DNA of 21,421 nt from positions 1 to 21,421 of the forward strand of contig JBBQVS010000073.1 of the NCBI GenBank assembly GCA_038211295.1, read 5' to 3'. Below, in pieces: positions 1-7,498 of this stretch. Position 1 is the first letter of the stretch; every line of letters starts with the position of its first letter. The stretch comes from JBBQVS01 sp038211295. Its GTDB lineage: Bacteria > Chloroflexota > Ktedonobacteria > Ktedonobacterales > Ktedonobacteraceae. Under the pieces are notes generated by a model that saw only the letters and a program-made list of their open reading frames with translations, made no database searches and was not told where the DNA came from. The position numbers and the translations under genes were made by a program.

Positions 1-1418
1 GTTATCGTCCCTGTTGCTGCTATCCCTTCCGTCTGCTTAACGCCTGTCGCGTTGACTGTTTTTGATTGTGCCGCCGAGCTAGCGGTGACGACACGCGCAC
101 TGACCTCGCGCTTGCCCGCGTCGGGATTGTTGGGGACGCCACTAATCAGGTAGTTGTTGTTCTCGGTCTTGCTATCGGGTACGATGTTGATGGTTGACTG
201 TGAGCTGAATTTTGGCACAATGCTTTGCAGTGGCCCCAGCTTGCTCGGCGCGGAAATAGCGATACTCGCGAAGGCGGCGGCGGTCAGCACAAGCAGGGCC
301 GCCAGCGCGAGTAGCCAGCCCCCACGGCGGCGCGGCCTGCCGGCACTTCCCCCACCGCCTGTAGCCGCGCGTGGCGGCGGTGCTTTCCCCACACCCGCCG
401 TACTCGCCAGCGAGGCCGCCGCAGTTCCTCCCGCGAGGCCCGCGCCAACTGCCGCGACCTTGCCACTGTTGCGCGAGGTACGCGGGGCCGCCTCTGACTT
501 CGCGCTTGAAACCACAAGTGGCACATACGCGCTATCCTTCGAGATCGGCAATTTCACCGTCGCTTTGGGGCGCGAGGAGCCAAGTAAAATAATACCGGGG
601 CCACCTTCGCCCTCGGCATCTTCGGGTTCTTTGTTCCCGTTGCTGGTAGACCCGTTACTGATGCTAAAAGAGCTAGCCCCGTTGGAACCATTCCCGTTCG
701 CATGGCTCGTGCTACCATTTGTACCATTCTTGGAAAGAATAGCTGCGCCATTCGCGCCAGCCGCGACAGGAGCGAGCGCGTCCCAGTCGTCGTCAAACGT
801 TGGTGGCGTTGTCGCCGCGCTCTGCTCCGTCCCGACAGTGCCGGAACCGTTTAGCGCGGGAGTCGCGGGTACGGCCCCGCCCAACACAAGTGGCACAACG
901 TGATCGTTGTGCGACACTGGCTCCTCTTCGCCGGAAAGAGGGGCGATAAAAGAGCCAGCACTCACCACAGGCGGCGCAGCTTCCTCGACAGGTGGCGGTG
1001 TCACCGCTTTATGCTTGCCACTGCCAAAGCCAGCAAACCAGCTTTTCTTGTTCTCCTGCTGTACTGGTTGCTTCTCATCTTTGAGTGCCTTCGCGAAGAT
1101 TTCAAGCGTCGAGTAGACCTGAAAGTTTCTCTGACGCGCGAACGCGGCAGGCCCAGGCCCCCCCGCCGCGATAAACACGATTTGCGTCTGTAACTTGCCG
1201 CGTAAACTCTTGAGGTCGTCGAAATCACCCGGACGCTGAAACGCTTTATTCTGGTCGGGCAACACAACCGCGACCTGTTTACGTCCCAGTTTCTCTTGCG
1301 TCAATATAGCCGCTAAAACATTCTTTTTTTCATCATTTGGCGATACATAAATAACACCTATACTCGCATTACGCGGATCATTGAGTCCAAGTACATCTGT
1401 GCCATTTCCTTGTTTCAT
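1..1418 (-). CDS. Membrane-anchored protein with N-terminal globular domain, low-complexity linker and extracytoplasmic domain (partial, 3' end outside window)
   Basis: The frame is open for 472 codons from the ATG at 1418 to the left edge, with an AAGAGGG ribosome site 8 bases before the start. Residues 1-112 look like a compact alpha/beta domain with alternating hydrophobic strands (IGVIYVSP, KQVAVVLP, TQIVFIAAG). Residues ~115-365 are a disordered linker rich in Asn, Gly, Ser, Ala and Pro, with repeated NGS/NGN patches. An Arg-rich stop (GRPRRRGG) then precedes one membrane helix at about 367-388 (WLLALAALLVLTAAAFASIAI). The visible extracytoplasmic part (390-472) is Ser/Thr-rich beta-like sequence ending in ATGTIT. 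From memory, this architecture matches large Chloroflexota proteins annotated as baseplate J-like; that is a recollection, not a search. The substrate and role are unknown. The protein is probably anchored with its N terminus in the cytoplasm. Confidence 0.8.
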   Translation of the reverse strand, partial: MKQGNGTDVLGLNDPRNASIGVIYVSPNDEKKNVLAAILTQEKLGRKQVAVVLPDQNKAFQRPGDFDDLKSLRGKLQTQIVFIAAGGPGPAAFARQRNFQVYSTLEIFAKALKDEKQPVQQENKKSWFAGFGSGKHKAVTPPPVEEAAPPVVSAGSFIAPLSGEEEPVSHNDHVVPLVLGGAVPATPALNGSGTVGTEQSAATTPPTFDDDWDALAPVAAGANGAAILSKNGTNGSTSHANGNGSNGASSFSISNGSTSNGNKEPEDAEGEGGPGIILLGSSRPKATVKLPISKDSAYVPLVVSSAKSEAAPRTSRNSGKVAAVGAGLAGGTAAASLASTAGVGKAPPPRAATGGGGSAGRPRRRGGWLLALAALLVLTAAAFASIAISAPSKLGPLQSIVPKFSSQSTINIVPDSKTENNNYLISGVPNNPDAGKREVSARVVTASSAAQSKTVNATGVKQTEGIAATGTI

Positions 1419-1568
1419 ACTGGCATCCCTCTTATCCCGATAATAAGTAGCAATCTATTAGTGCTGATAGTTTTCATTTTACACTATGTTTGAGCAATCT
1501 TAAAGGCTTTTGGTATCAACTTTCTGTAATGAACGGAAAAACCAACATTTTACGCACATGTAAAGGGA

Positions 1569-1640
1569 AGCATAACCAGGGCGAGCCACTGTCACTCCTA
1601 TACTACGCGTTTCGCCGCTCACACGGCTCTTCTAATGACA
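1569..1640. repeat. Decayed left-half copy of the palindromic element
   Basis: This stretch aligns base for base, with many substitutions, to the left half of the element at 1759-1884. Both begin AGCAT, both contain GCCACT..TACTATACTACGC or close variants, and both then show a CCGC..CGGCTCTT central hairpin. The right arm is missing. It lies upstream of the gene that starts at 1418 and downstream of the full copy. The rest of 1419-1568 is AT-rich leader of that gene; I see no convincing promoter pair in it. Confidence 0.6.
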
Positions 1641-1684
1641 CGAGGCGCCTTCAGGCATAGGACTATTGGATAAAAGGGACATGT

Positions 1685-1758
1685 GGGCGCGAGGGGGGAG
1701 AGCAGGGCGCGAGAGGGGGGTAAAGCAGGACGTTGTGTGAGAGCATGGCGCGAGAGAG
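1685..1758. repeat. Degenerate minisatellite-like flank of palindromic element A
   Basis: This purine-rich stretch contains recurring GCGCGAGAG, GAGAGCATGGCG and GGGGGG blocks directly left of the palindromic element. It resembles the reverse complement of the minisatellite to the right of element B (3957-4354). The opposite flank (1885-1960) carries matching pyrimidine-rich pieces such as CATGCTCTCG and CACACCCGTCA, so element A seems to sit inside an eroded inverted array. No gene is visible here. Confidence 0.5.
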
Positions 1759-1884
1759 AGCATGGCGCGGGCAAGCCGCGCCACTACTATACTACGCATG
1801 ACGCCGCGTGCGCGGCTCTTACACGGCGTGGCCAAGCCACGCGAAACCGTGTATGGTAGTGACGGGGCTTGCCCCCGTCATGCT
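1759..1884. repeat. Palindromic multi-hairpin element, copy A
   Basis: The element has 34-bp terminal arms (1759-1792 and 1851-1884) in inverted orientation with a few mismatches. Each arm is itself a hairpin with a 7-bp stem and 5-base loop: GGCGCGG-GCAAG-CCGCGCC on the left and GACGGGG-CTTGC-CCCCGTC on the right. Between them are a central hairpin around CCGCGTGCGCGG and a further one, GCGTGG-CCAAG-CCACGC. The left stem differs from that of copy B by paired changes that keep it base-paired, which argues that the structure is selected. It lies between pckA and the gene starting at 1418. There is no ORF or transposase, so it is a non-autonomous repeat (MITE- or REP-like). Confidence 0.85.
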
Positions 1885-1969
1885 CTCGAACACACGCCCT
1901 GCTCGCGCACACCCGTCATGCTCACCTCACACCCGTCACTACCACCCATCGTGCCTTCTCTCAGGCATA

Positions 1970-3553
1970 TTAGCGGGGGCCAGCACCTACAACGGACTCG
2001 CCAACGTCCGCGAACTGCACAAAGTTACGTTTGAAACGTGCGGCAAGATCGGTTGCCTGTCGATCATAGGCATCCCTGTCGGCCCAGGTGTTGCGTTGAA
2101 GCAGGATAGGACTGGGAACGTCCGGACAACTTGTCGGCGAGTGAAGGCCGAAGGTAGCATCTTCAACCATCGTCGTTTCATCGAGAACGCCACTTATCGC
2201 CGCACGTACCATCGCGCGTGTATAGTTGATATTGATACGCGTCCCCGTCCCATATGAGCCGCCCGTCCAGCCCGTATTGATGAGATAGCAGCGCACCTTG
2301 TGTTGCTCGATACGCTCTCGCAACAGGTTCGCGTACTCGCTCGGACGCAGGGGGAGGAAGGCGGCCCCGAAGCACGAACTGAAGGTCGCCTGCGGAGTCG
2401 TCACGCCCGACTCTGTGCCAGCGAGTTTGCTGGTATAGCCCGACAGAAAGTAGTACATCGCCTGCTCCGGTGTAAGCTTCGAGATTGGCGGCAAGACGCC
2501 AAACGAGTCAGCCGACAGAAAAATGATAGCCTCTGGATGCCCACCCATGCCGGACTCGATGACATTATCGATGTAGTCAATTGGGTATGCCGCACGGGTA
2601 TTTTCTGTCAATGAGTCGTCTTCATAACGGGGTAAACGTGTCTGCTTGTCCAACACGACATTTTCGTAGACAGAGCCGAAGCGCACCGCGTCCCATATCT
2701 GTGGCTCATATTTCTGTGAAAGGTTAATGCACTTGGCATAGCACCCGCCCTCGAAATTGAAGACTCCACTTGCGCCCCAGCCATGTTCATCATCGCCAAT
2801 CAGCCGTCGCTCAGGGTCTGCCGAAAGACTCGTCTTGCCTGTGCCGGAGAGACCAAAGAAAAGCGCGACATCGCCCCCTTGCCCGATATTCGCCGAGCAG
2901 TGCATAGAAAGTACACCCTCAGCTGGCAGGATGAAGTTCAGCACCGTAAAGATCGATTTCTTCATTTCACCCGCGTACTGCGTTCCCGCGATCAGTACGA
3001 GCCGCTCTTTGAAGTCAATGATGATGGCAATGTCCGAACGTGTGCCGTGCGAATGTGGATTGGTGTGAAAGTTTGGCACGCACAAAATGGTGAAGCCAGG
3101 GCGGGTGGTTGTCAGATCACTCTCATTCTTGCGTAGAAACAACTGACGGGCGAACAGGTTGTGCCACGCCAGCTCGGTGATAACTTGAATGGGCATCCGA
3201 TACTGCGGATCAGCACCAGCCGCCGCGTCCAGCACATAGACATCACGCCCCTGCAAATAATCGGCAAGGCTACGGCGCACAACCTCGAACGTCTCCGGCG
3301 TCATGGGATGATTGTTTTCGCCCCACCAGATTTTTTCGGAAACCTCTTCAGTGGACACAATAAATTTATCTTTTGGGGAACGACCCGTGTGTGTACCAGT
3401 TTGCGCGGCAAATGCTCCGTTCGCGGCAAGTGCGCCCTCGTTGCGCGCAAGAGCGCGTTCCACCAGCACAGCAGGCGCGAGATTCCAATTTATGTTGCCC
3501 AGGTTCACCAGCCCATACTCTTCCAGGGCCTTTCGACTCATCATCATTGTCAT
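1970..3553 (-). CDS. pckA: Phosphoenolpyruvate carboxykinase (ATP)
   Basis: This enzyme converts oxaloacetate plus ATP to phosphoenolpyruvate, CO2 and ADP, the entry step of gluconeogenesis in the cytoplasm. The 527-residue length is normal for the ATP-type family. Clear motifs are HTGRSPKDKF near residue 55, GTQYAGEMKKSIF near 190-212 (catalytic Lys), the P-loop GLSGTGKT at 234-241 and the metal-binding LIGDDEHGW at 251-259. The C-terminal part has TGWTGGSYGTGTRI. The frame stays open upstream to an ATG at 3577, but I chose the ATG at 3553: an AAAGGAG ribosome site lies 10 bases before it and is inside the longer version. The gene stands alone; the next gene on this strand (murD) is separated by a repeat-rich gap. 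Nothing appears broken. Confidence 0.97.
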   Translation of the reverse strand: MTMMMSRKALEEYGLVNLGNINWNLAPAVLVERALARNEGALAANGAFAAQTGTHTGRSPKDKFIVSTEEVSEKIWWGENNHPMTPETFEVVRRSLADYLQGRDVYVLDAAAGADPQYRMPIQVITELAWHNLFARQLFLRKNESDLTTTRPGFTILCVPNFHTNPHSHGTRSDIAIIIDFKERLVLIAGTQYAGEMKKSIFTVLNFILPAEGVLSMHCSANIGQGGDVALFFGLSGTGKTSLSADPERRLIGDDEHGWGASGVFNFEGGCYAKCINLSQKYEPQIWDAVRFGSVYENVVLDKQTRLPRYEDDSLTENTRAAYPIDYIDNVIESGMGGHPEAIIFLSADSFGVLPPISKLTPEQAMYYFLSGYTSKLAGTESGVTTPQATFSSCFGAAFLPLRPSEYANLLRERIEQHKVRCYLINTGWTGGSYGTGTRININYTRAMVRAAISGVLDETTMVEDATFGLHSPTSCPDVPSPILLQRNTWADRDAYDRQATDLAARFKRNFVQFADVGESVVGAGPR

Positions 3554-3630
3554 AAAATGCGTTCTCCTTTGGGACATTTTACTGTGATGGCGTTGCTAAC
3601 AACAGCTATGGTGTAGCTACTCTTTCGTTG

Positions 3631-3636
3631 AGTATA
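3631..3636 (-). promoter_or_regulatory. Possible -10 box of pckA
   Basis: On the minus strand this reads TATACT, about 78 bases before the chosen pckA start. No good -35 box lies at the right distance, so the assignment is weak. Confidence 0.3.
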
Positions 3637-3739
3637 CCGCAACGCGCCATGCCCTAACACTGGTTAGTCTATCAGACTTTGCCCAACCTCGCAACCTGCT
3701 CTATAACGGGAACATGGCGGCGCACACAGTATTGCGGGG

Positions 3740-3784
3740 GCGAGAGGGTGTGTGTCGATGCAAGAGGGCATGTGTGTGCGAGAG
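3740..3784. repeat. Inverted minisatellite units left of palindromic element B
   Basis: These 45 bases contain GCGAGAGGGTGTGTGTCGATG, CAAGAGGGCATGTGTGTGCG and AGAGAGCATGG-like units. They are the reverse complement of the units right of the element (CCCTCTCGC, CACACACATGCCCTCTTGCATC). The repeat therefore faces outwards on both sides of the palindrome. Confidence 0.65.
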
Positions 3785-3910
3785 AGCATGGCGGGGGCAA
3801 GCCCCGCCACTACTATACTATGCATAGAGTCGCGTAAGCGGCTCTTATAGCGGCGGGGCTTGCCACGCTCGTCCGTGTATAGTAGTGGCGGGGCTTGCCC
3901 CCGCCATGCT
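3785..3910. repeat. Palindromic multi-hairpin element, copy B
   Basis: The two 34-bp arms (3785-3818 and 3877-3910) are perfect inverted repeats starting AGCATGGCGGGGGCAAGCCC. Each arm folds alone: GGCGGGG, 5-base loop, CCCCGCC. A central hairpin GAGTCGC-GTAA-GCGGCTC lies at about 3827-3844, and a poorer fourth hairpin follows near 3852-3868. Total length equals copy A (126 bp). It lies between murD and pckA, both on the minus strand. No protein is encoded; the two small cross-frame ORFs over it are artefacts of the repeats. Confidence 0.9.
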
Positions 3911-3960
3911 GTATCTCCCGCCATGCTGTATCTCCCGCCATGCTGTATCTCCCGCCATGC
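3901..3960. repeat. 17-bp tandem repeat growing out of the right end of element B
   Basis: The 17-bp unit CCGCCATGCTGTATCTC occurs three times in perfect tandem (3901, 3918, 3935), followed by a partial fourth (CCGCCATGC). The first unit's CCGCCATGCT is the terminal 10 bases of the palindromic element, so the array appears to have been built from the element's end. Confidence 0.9.
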
Positions 3961-4354
3961 CCTCTCGCACTCACACACGCCCTCTTGCATCCACATGCCC
4001 TCTTGCATCCACATGCCCTCTCGCATCCACATGACCTCTCGCACACACACATGCCCTCTCGCATCCACATGCCCTCTCGCACACACACATGCCCTCTTGC
4101 ATCCACATGCCCTCTCGCACACACATGCCCTCTCGCACTCACACACGCCCTCTTGCATCCACATGCCCTCTCGCACACATATGCCCTCTCGCGCTCACAT
4201 GCTGTATCTCTCTTGCCCTCTCACATCCACACATGCCCTCTCGCACCCGCAATGCTGTGTCCCCCACTATGCCCTCTCGCACCCGCAATGCCCTCATGCC
4301 TTTGCAATGCCCTCTCGCACCCGCAATGCTGTTTCCCCCACTACGCCCTCTCAT
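3957..4354. repeat. Minisatellite array of ~18-20 bp units
   Basis: Roughly twenty imperfect units of the type ATGCCCTCTCGCATCCAC, alternating with CACACACATGCCCTCT and ACCCGCAATGCCCTCTCGC variants, run from the 17-bp array to within a few bases of the murD stop codon. Variants recur in blocks (CTCTTGCATCCACATG, CTCTCGCACTCACACACG), as expected from repeat expansion. Units of 18 bp keep several frames open, giving long spurious ORFs on both strands with monotonous Cys/His/Ala-rich translations. I do not call any of them a gene. Confidence 0.85.
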
Positions 4355-4359
4355 ACCGC

Positions 4360-5715
4360 TTATATTGCTTGTACATACGCGACAAACCTGTCGCCACGAT
4401 CAAACTCGTTGAGAAACATGCCAAAACTGGTAAATCCCGGCGAAAAGAGCAACACGTCGCCCGGATGTGTCAGTGCTATCGCCGCCTCCATCGCCGCCTT
4501 GAATGTCTCGAAAACGCCCCGTACTGGCGTCGCGCGTCCCTGCTTTTGTACCTCGTTAGCGAGAACTGGCAACAGTTCATCCGTGCCACTGCCCGGCAAC
4601 AACACTACGTCACGGCACCGCCGTACAATCGTCGCGGGCCAGTCCTCTAACGGCAAATGCTTTGTATTTCCACCCGCCACAAGCACAATCGGCGCGTCGA
4701 ACGCCTCTATCCCCACCCGTCCCGCGATAGGTGTTGTGCTTGTGCTATCGTTGATATAGCGGACACCATTGACCTCGCGCACCTCGTCAAGCCGATGCGA
4801 GACGCTTTTGAAGGTTCTTACAGTTTCGTGGATAACAGCATCGGGAACCCCAAGCAAACGTGCGGTTGTGGTCGCCAGCAGAATGTTTTCAAGATTGTGC
4901 TTCCCCGCTAACGGCGTCTCGTTGAAAACAAACGGGTCTATTATAGGAGAGTTCCGCGCGAAGCTGCCGCCGCGTTCGATACTTGTAAACCAGGTGGTGC
5001 TCCGCGACTCCTCGCCAAAGCGTCGCGTCCAGAGATTATCATAGTTGAAGACCGCGAGATCAGCCGCGGTCTGATGACGAAAAATGTTCGCCTTCGCAGC
5101 CGCGTAGTCTTCCATGCCTGTGTACGTATTGAGATGGTCGGGATAGACATTGGTCATGACCGCAATCGACGGACTGACCGCGTGAGGAGCCAATCCTTCC
5201 AGTTGCCAGCTTGAAAGTTCTAGCACAACCTGCGTTGCGGGCGTAATCTGGGGCAAGAGAGAAAGCGTCTCGACACCCGCCACGTTTCCTCCCAACACTG
5301 TTGGCACACCACTGTCGCGGAGGATTTCGTACAGCAGCGTGGTCGTGGTCGTCTTGCCACGCGTGCCTGTAACACCGATGATGCGTCCGGAACAGGCGAG
5401 AAAGAACAGCGCGATCTCCATTTCGATCTGCGCCCCATGCTCCTGCGCGAGCCGCAAATAAGGCGAGGTACGCGAAACGCCGGGGTTGCGAATGACAATC
5501 TCGGCCCAGAGAAAATCTTCTTCACGATGCTGACCCAGCACAAACTCTATCGGCAGCCCCTGTAACGCCTGCACGCTGGGTGCCAGTATCTCTGGTGATT
5601 TCATATCCGTTACACGCACTATCGCACCCTGTTGTGCAACATAGCGTGCCGCCGCCATTCCAGAGCCTTGCAGACCTAGCCCCATTACTAAAACACGCTT
5701 CCCTCGTAAATCCAT
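4360..5715 (-). CDS. murD: UDP-N-acetylmuramoylalanine--D-glutamate ligase MurD
   Basis: MurD adds D-glutamate to UDP-MurNAc-L-Ala with ATP hydrolysis, a cytoplasmic step of peptidoglycan precursor synthesis. The 451 residues show the N-terminal Rossmann-like domain (VLVMGLGLQGSGMAAARY), the ATP-binding loop GVTGTRGKTTTT, LELSSWQLEGL, NVYPDHLNTY, GKHNLENILLA and the C-terminal domain with YINDSTSTTP, VLVAGG and a SPGFTSFGMFLNEFDRGD block where other MurDs usually have SPAxASFD-F. The ATG at 5715 has an AGAGGA site 6 bases upstream; the longer frame to 5739 would need a TTG start. The gene is alone rather than in a division/cell-wall cluster, and its stop codon abuts the minisatellite array. 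Confidence 0.94.
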   Translation of the reverse strand: MDLRGKRVLVMGLGLQGSGMAAARYVAQQGAIVRVTDMKSPEILAPSVQALQGLPIEFVLGQHREEDFLWAEIVIRNPGVSRTSPYLRLAQEHGAQIEMEIALFFLACSGRIIGVTGTRGKTTTTTLLYEILRDSGVPTVLGGNVAGVETLSLLPQITPATQVVLELSSWQLEGLAPHAVSPSIAVMTNVYPDHLNTYTGMEDYAAAKANIFRHQTAADLAVFNYDNLWTRRFGEESRSTTWFTSIERGGSFARNSPIIDPFVFNETPLAGKHNLENILLATTTARLLGVPDAVIHETVRTFKSVSHRLDEVREVNGVRYINDSTSTTPIAGRVGIEAFDAPIVLVAGGNTKHLPLEDWPATIVRRCRDVVLLPGSGTDELLPVLANEVQKQGRATPVRGVFETFKAAMEAAIALTHPGDVLLFSPGFTSFGMFLNEFDRGDRFVAYVQAI

Positions 5716-5933
5716 GACTCGTCCTCTTCTCACAAACAATACAATATTTTCAGTGGTACGTCGCTATCATAGCAGAAACATCCCTAGTTTTCTGCCAATC
5801 TTGCGAAGGATGAAACCGCGACCAAAAAAACGTATACTATAAGGCACTACAGTATAAGATATGGTGGCGATGAGAGAAATCACGCCTAACAAGCGTGAAA
5901 GGCAAGAAAATAAGCAACGAGATAGGAAAAATA

Positions 5934-6701
5934 ATGACGACCAACGATAAAAAAGTTCGTGTTCTTTGCGTAGAGGAAGACCCACAGATGCGTGCCTTAT
6001 TATTAGCGCAGTTCAAGGCAAGAGGTTTTCAGACACAAGCCGTCTGTGATGGCGCACAGGCGATTGATTTCGCGGTCATGTTTCAACCGCATCTTGTCCT
6101 GCTCGATCTAACTCTGCCCTCTCTGAATGGCCTGACCTTTCTTCGTCGTCTGCGTGAATGGAGCAACACACCTGTTATCATTCTCTCCACTCACGATGAA
6201 GAAGCAGTGAAGATTAGAGCACTCGACCTGGGCGCGGACGACTACTTGACCAAACCGTTCAGCATCAACGAACTCCTCGCACGCGTCCGCGTCTCCCTGC
6301 GCCGCTCCAACGAGGCACAACGCTTCCTCATAGCCGTGCCGATCAAAGAAAAGACACACTATAAAAGTGGGGGCGAACATGGCCTGATCGTCGATTATGG
6401 ACGGCGCATCGTACAATCCGGCGGAAAAGAGGTACACTTGACGCCACTTGAGTACAATTTACTCTGTGTACTTACGCAGTACGCAGGCAAAATACTCACT
6501 CATAAAGAGCTGTTACAGCGCGTATGGGGGCCTGATTACAGTGGCGAGAAAACGTATCTTCGCACCTTCATGCGCCACCTGCGGCAAAAACTCGAACCTG
6601 ACCCCGCGCAACCACGCTTCTTACGCAACGAGATAGGTGTGGGCTACTTTGTACCACCACCTGATATAGAAGACAACGAAGATCTCAACAGGCTTCCCTG
6701 A
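5934..6701 (+). CDS. OmpR/PhoB-family response regulator, KdpE-like
   Basis: This is a two-domain transcription regulator of 255 residues. The receiver domain (about 8-125) has the acidic pocket VEED (13-16), the phospho-acceptor Asp58 in LLDLTLP, Ser85 and Lys107 in YLTKPF. The C-terminal winged helix (about 155-245) has VHLTPLEYNLLCVL, GKILTHKELLQRVWGP, YLRTFMRHLRQKLEPDP and a final GVGYF wing. The wording of both domains is closest to KdpE. I start at the ATG with an AGGA 7 bases before it; the frame also extends to a GTG at 5895. No histidine kinase or kdp gene is adjacent, so it is an orphan here. It is divergent from murD. Two tandem 11-bp direct-repeat pairs lie just downstream and could be sites for it or a relative. 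Confidence 0.92.
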   Translation: MTTNDKKVRVLCVEEDPQMRALLLAQFKARGFQTQAVCDGAQAIDFAVMFQPHLVLLDLTLPSLNGLTFLRRLREWSNTPVIILSTHDEEAVKIRALDLGADDYLTKPFSINELLARVRVSLRRSNEAQRFLIAVPIKEKTHYKSGGEHGLIVDYGRRIVQSGGKEVHLTPLEYNLLCVLTQYAGKILTHKELLQRVWGPDYSGEKTYLRTFMRHLRQKLEPDPAQPRFLRNEIGVGYFVPPPDIEDNEDLNRLP

Positions 6702-6725
6702 CACGAATTTTTGATGGTATAGAGT

Positions 6726-6778
6726 ATCTTCACACAATCTTCACACCGAAAGCAAAATCTTTACGTGATTTTCACACC
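6726..6778 (+). promoter_or_regulatory. Two tandem pairs of 11-bp direct repeats (candidate OmpR/PhoB-type operator)
   Basis: Units are ATCTTCACACA (6726), ATCTTCACACC (6737), ATCTTTACGTG (6757) and ATTTTCACACC (6768). Each pair is exactly contiguous at 11-bp period, with 9 bases between pairs. Tandem 11-bp repeats are the known binding layout of PhoB/PhoP-type regulators, and TTCAC-type cores resemble actinobacterial PHO boxes. The site is 24 bases after the response-regulator stop. The target gene is unclear. Confidence 0.6.
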
Positions 6779-7154
6779 TTATTGGGTACTCTTTGAGTAG
6801 AGACAGGAAGACTATCTCTAGTCGCATCGGCGACGCTGCCGCAAGCGGAAAGAGTCATTTAGCGGAAGCGGGGTGTTCAAATGCATGTTAGAAACACTGC
6901 ATCCCATGCCCAGAAGCGACATGCCTTGCTTGCAAGGCCCGGCACTCTCCGCGCCCAATCCACAAAACACTCTTGCCCCTACGCGCGATTTGTTCCCACC
7001 CATACCTCAGCAAACGCTGACTACAAAGGATTGTTTCTCTTTTGCTCCGTTAGACAATGCTTTGTATACAATTTGACGTATTCAAACGCTTCTCTAACGT
7101 CTTACATGCGTTGTAGCGATAGCATAGTTGTTTCTACACAAGATGGAGGCTCAC
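6779..7154. other. Gene-poor stretch between the operator repeats and the 62-aa gene
   Basis: It contains TACTC-TTT-GAGTA at 6787-6799 and a small hairpin GCCTTG-CTTG-CAAGGC at 6923-6938. Two overlapping plus-strand frames (6873-7076 and 6881-7165) lack a good ribosome site and any recognisable domain, so I do not call them. A promoter for an unrecognised transcript just after the operator is possible but not demonstrable. Confidence 0.4.
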
Positions 7155-7343
7155 ATGGATCGTAAAGAAGACCGCGACATTTTGCGTAAAGGTGGGTTTG
7201 GTGAGGGCGAGGTCAGACAATTAAGCCAACTGCGTAAAGCTCATGCTGAGCGCGAGCGTCATACCGCCGCCGCCGAGCATCGCCGCCTCGAATTTGCGCG
7301 TTGGCTTGTAAATACAGGCAAGCTCTCAGAGCAAATAGCGTAA
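7155..7343 (+). CDS. Small charged helical protein of unknown function (62 aa)
   Basis: The ATG at 7155 is preceded by an excellent GGAGG 6 bases upstream, which is the main support for a real gene. The product is very rich in Arg, Glu, Lys and His (QLRKAHAERERHTAAAEHRR) and predicted to be mostly helical, ending with FARWLVNTGKLSEQIA. I do not recognise a family; it has no signal peptide or membrane segment. It is followed within 12 bases by a palindromic element that separates it from a converging gene. The upstream extension to 7128 has no ribosome site and is not used. Confidence 0.65.
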   Translation: MDRKEDRDILRKGGFGEGEVRQLSQLRKAHAERERHTAAAEHRRLEFARWLVNTGKLSEQIA

Positions 7344-7354
7344 AAAACGGTTGT

Positions 7355-7475
7355 CAGGACGGGGGCAAGCCCCGTCCCTACTGTACAATGGGTTTTGCCG
7401 CTTACGCGGCTCGTGATGGTGTGACTTTGCCATACGAAACCGTGTATGGTAGGGACGGGGCTTGCCCCCGTCCTG
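7355..7475. repeat. Palindromic multi-hairpin element, copy C
   Basis: The 27-bp arms (7355-7381 and 7449-7475) are perfect inverted repeats; each folds as GACGGGG, 5-base loop, CCCCGTC. A central hairpin GCCGC-TTAC-GCGGC lies at about 7397-7410. The spacing and the ACCGTGTATGGTAG segment before the right arm match copy A. It occupies the gap between two convergent genes (stops at 7343 and 7499), so the hairpins could also end transcription from both sides. Unlike copies A and B it has no minisatellite flank. Confidence 0.9.
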
Positions 7476-7498
7476 CCCTTGCCCGCATACCAGTTCCC

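Noticed and set aside
154..903. 249-codon plus-strand frame opposite the left-edge gene
   Set aside because: The minus strand carries an uninterrupted 472-codon frame with a ribosome site, a membrane helix and coherent composition; the plus-strand frame is its GC-rich shadow.
3901..4354. Possible CRISPR array
   Set aside because: Units are 17-20 bp and directly contiguous with no unique spacers, and there are no cas genes.
3664..4759. Long open frames on both strands over the repeat region (up to ~299 codons)
   Set aside because: They are kept open by 18-bp repeat units, translate into monotonous Cys/His/Ala/Arg repeats, overlap murD in part, and lack ribosome sites.
5833..5856. TATACT...AGTATA inverted repeat upstream of the response-regulator gene as a promoter/operator
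   Set aside because: The box could be a -10, but no -35 box lies at a suitable distance and a 6-bp repeat is weak evidence alone.
6873..7165. Two overlapping small plus-strand frames between the response regulator and the 62-aa gene
   Set aside because: No proper ribosome site, no recognisable domain, and the frames compete over the same DNA.
1759..7475. Insertion sequence or integron attC interpretation of the palindromic elements
   Set aside because: No transposase or integrase gene is present and the arms do not carry the GTTRRRY-type core of attC sites; a non-autonomous repeat is the safer description.
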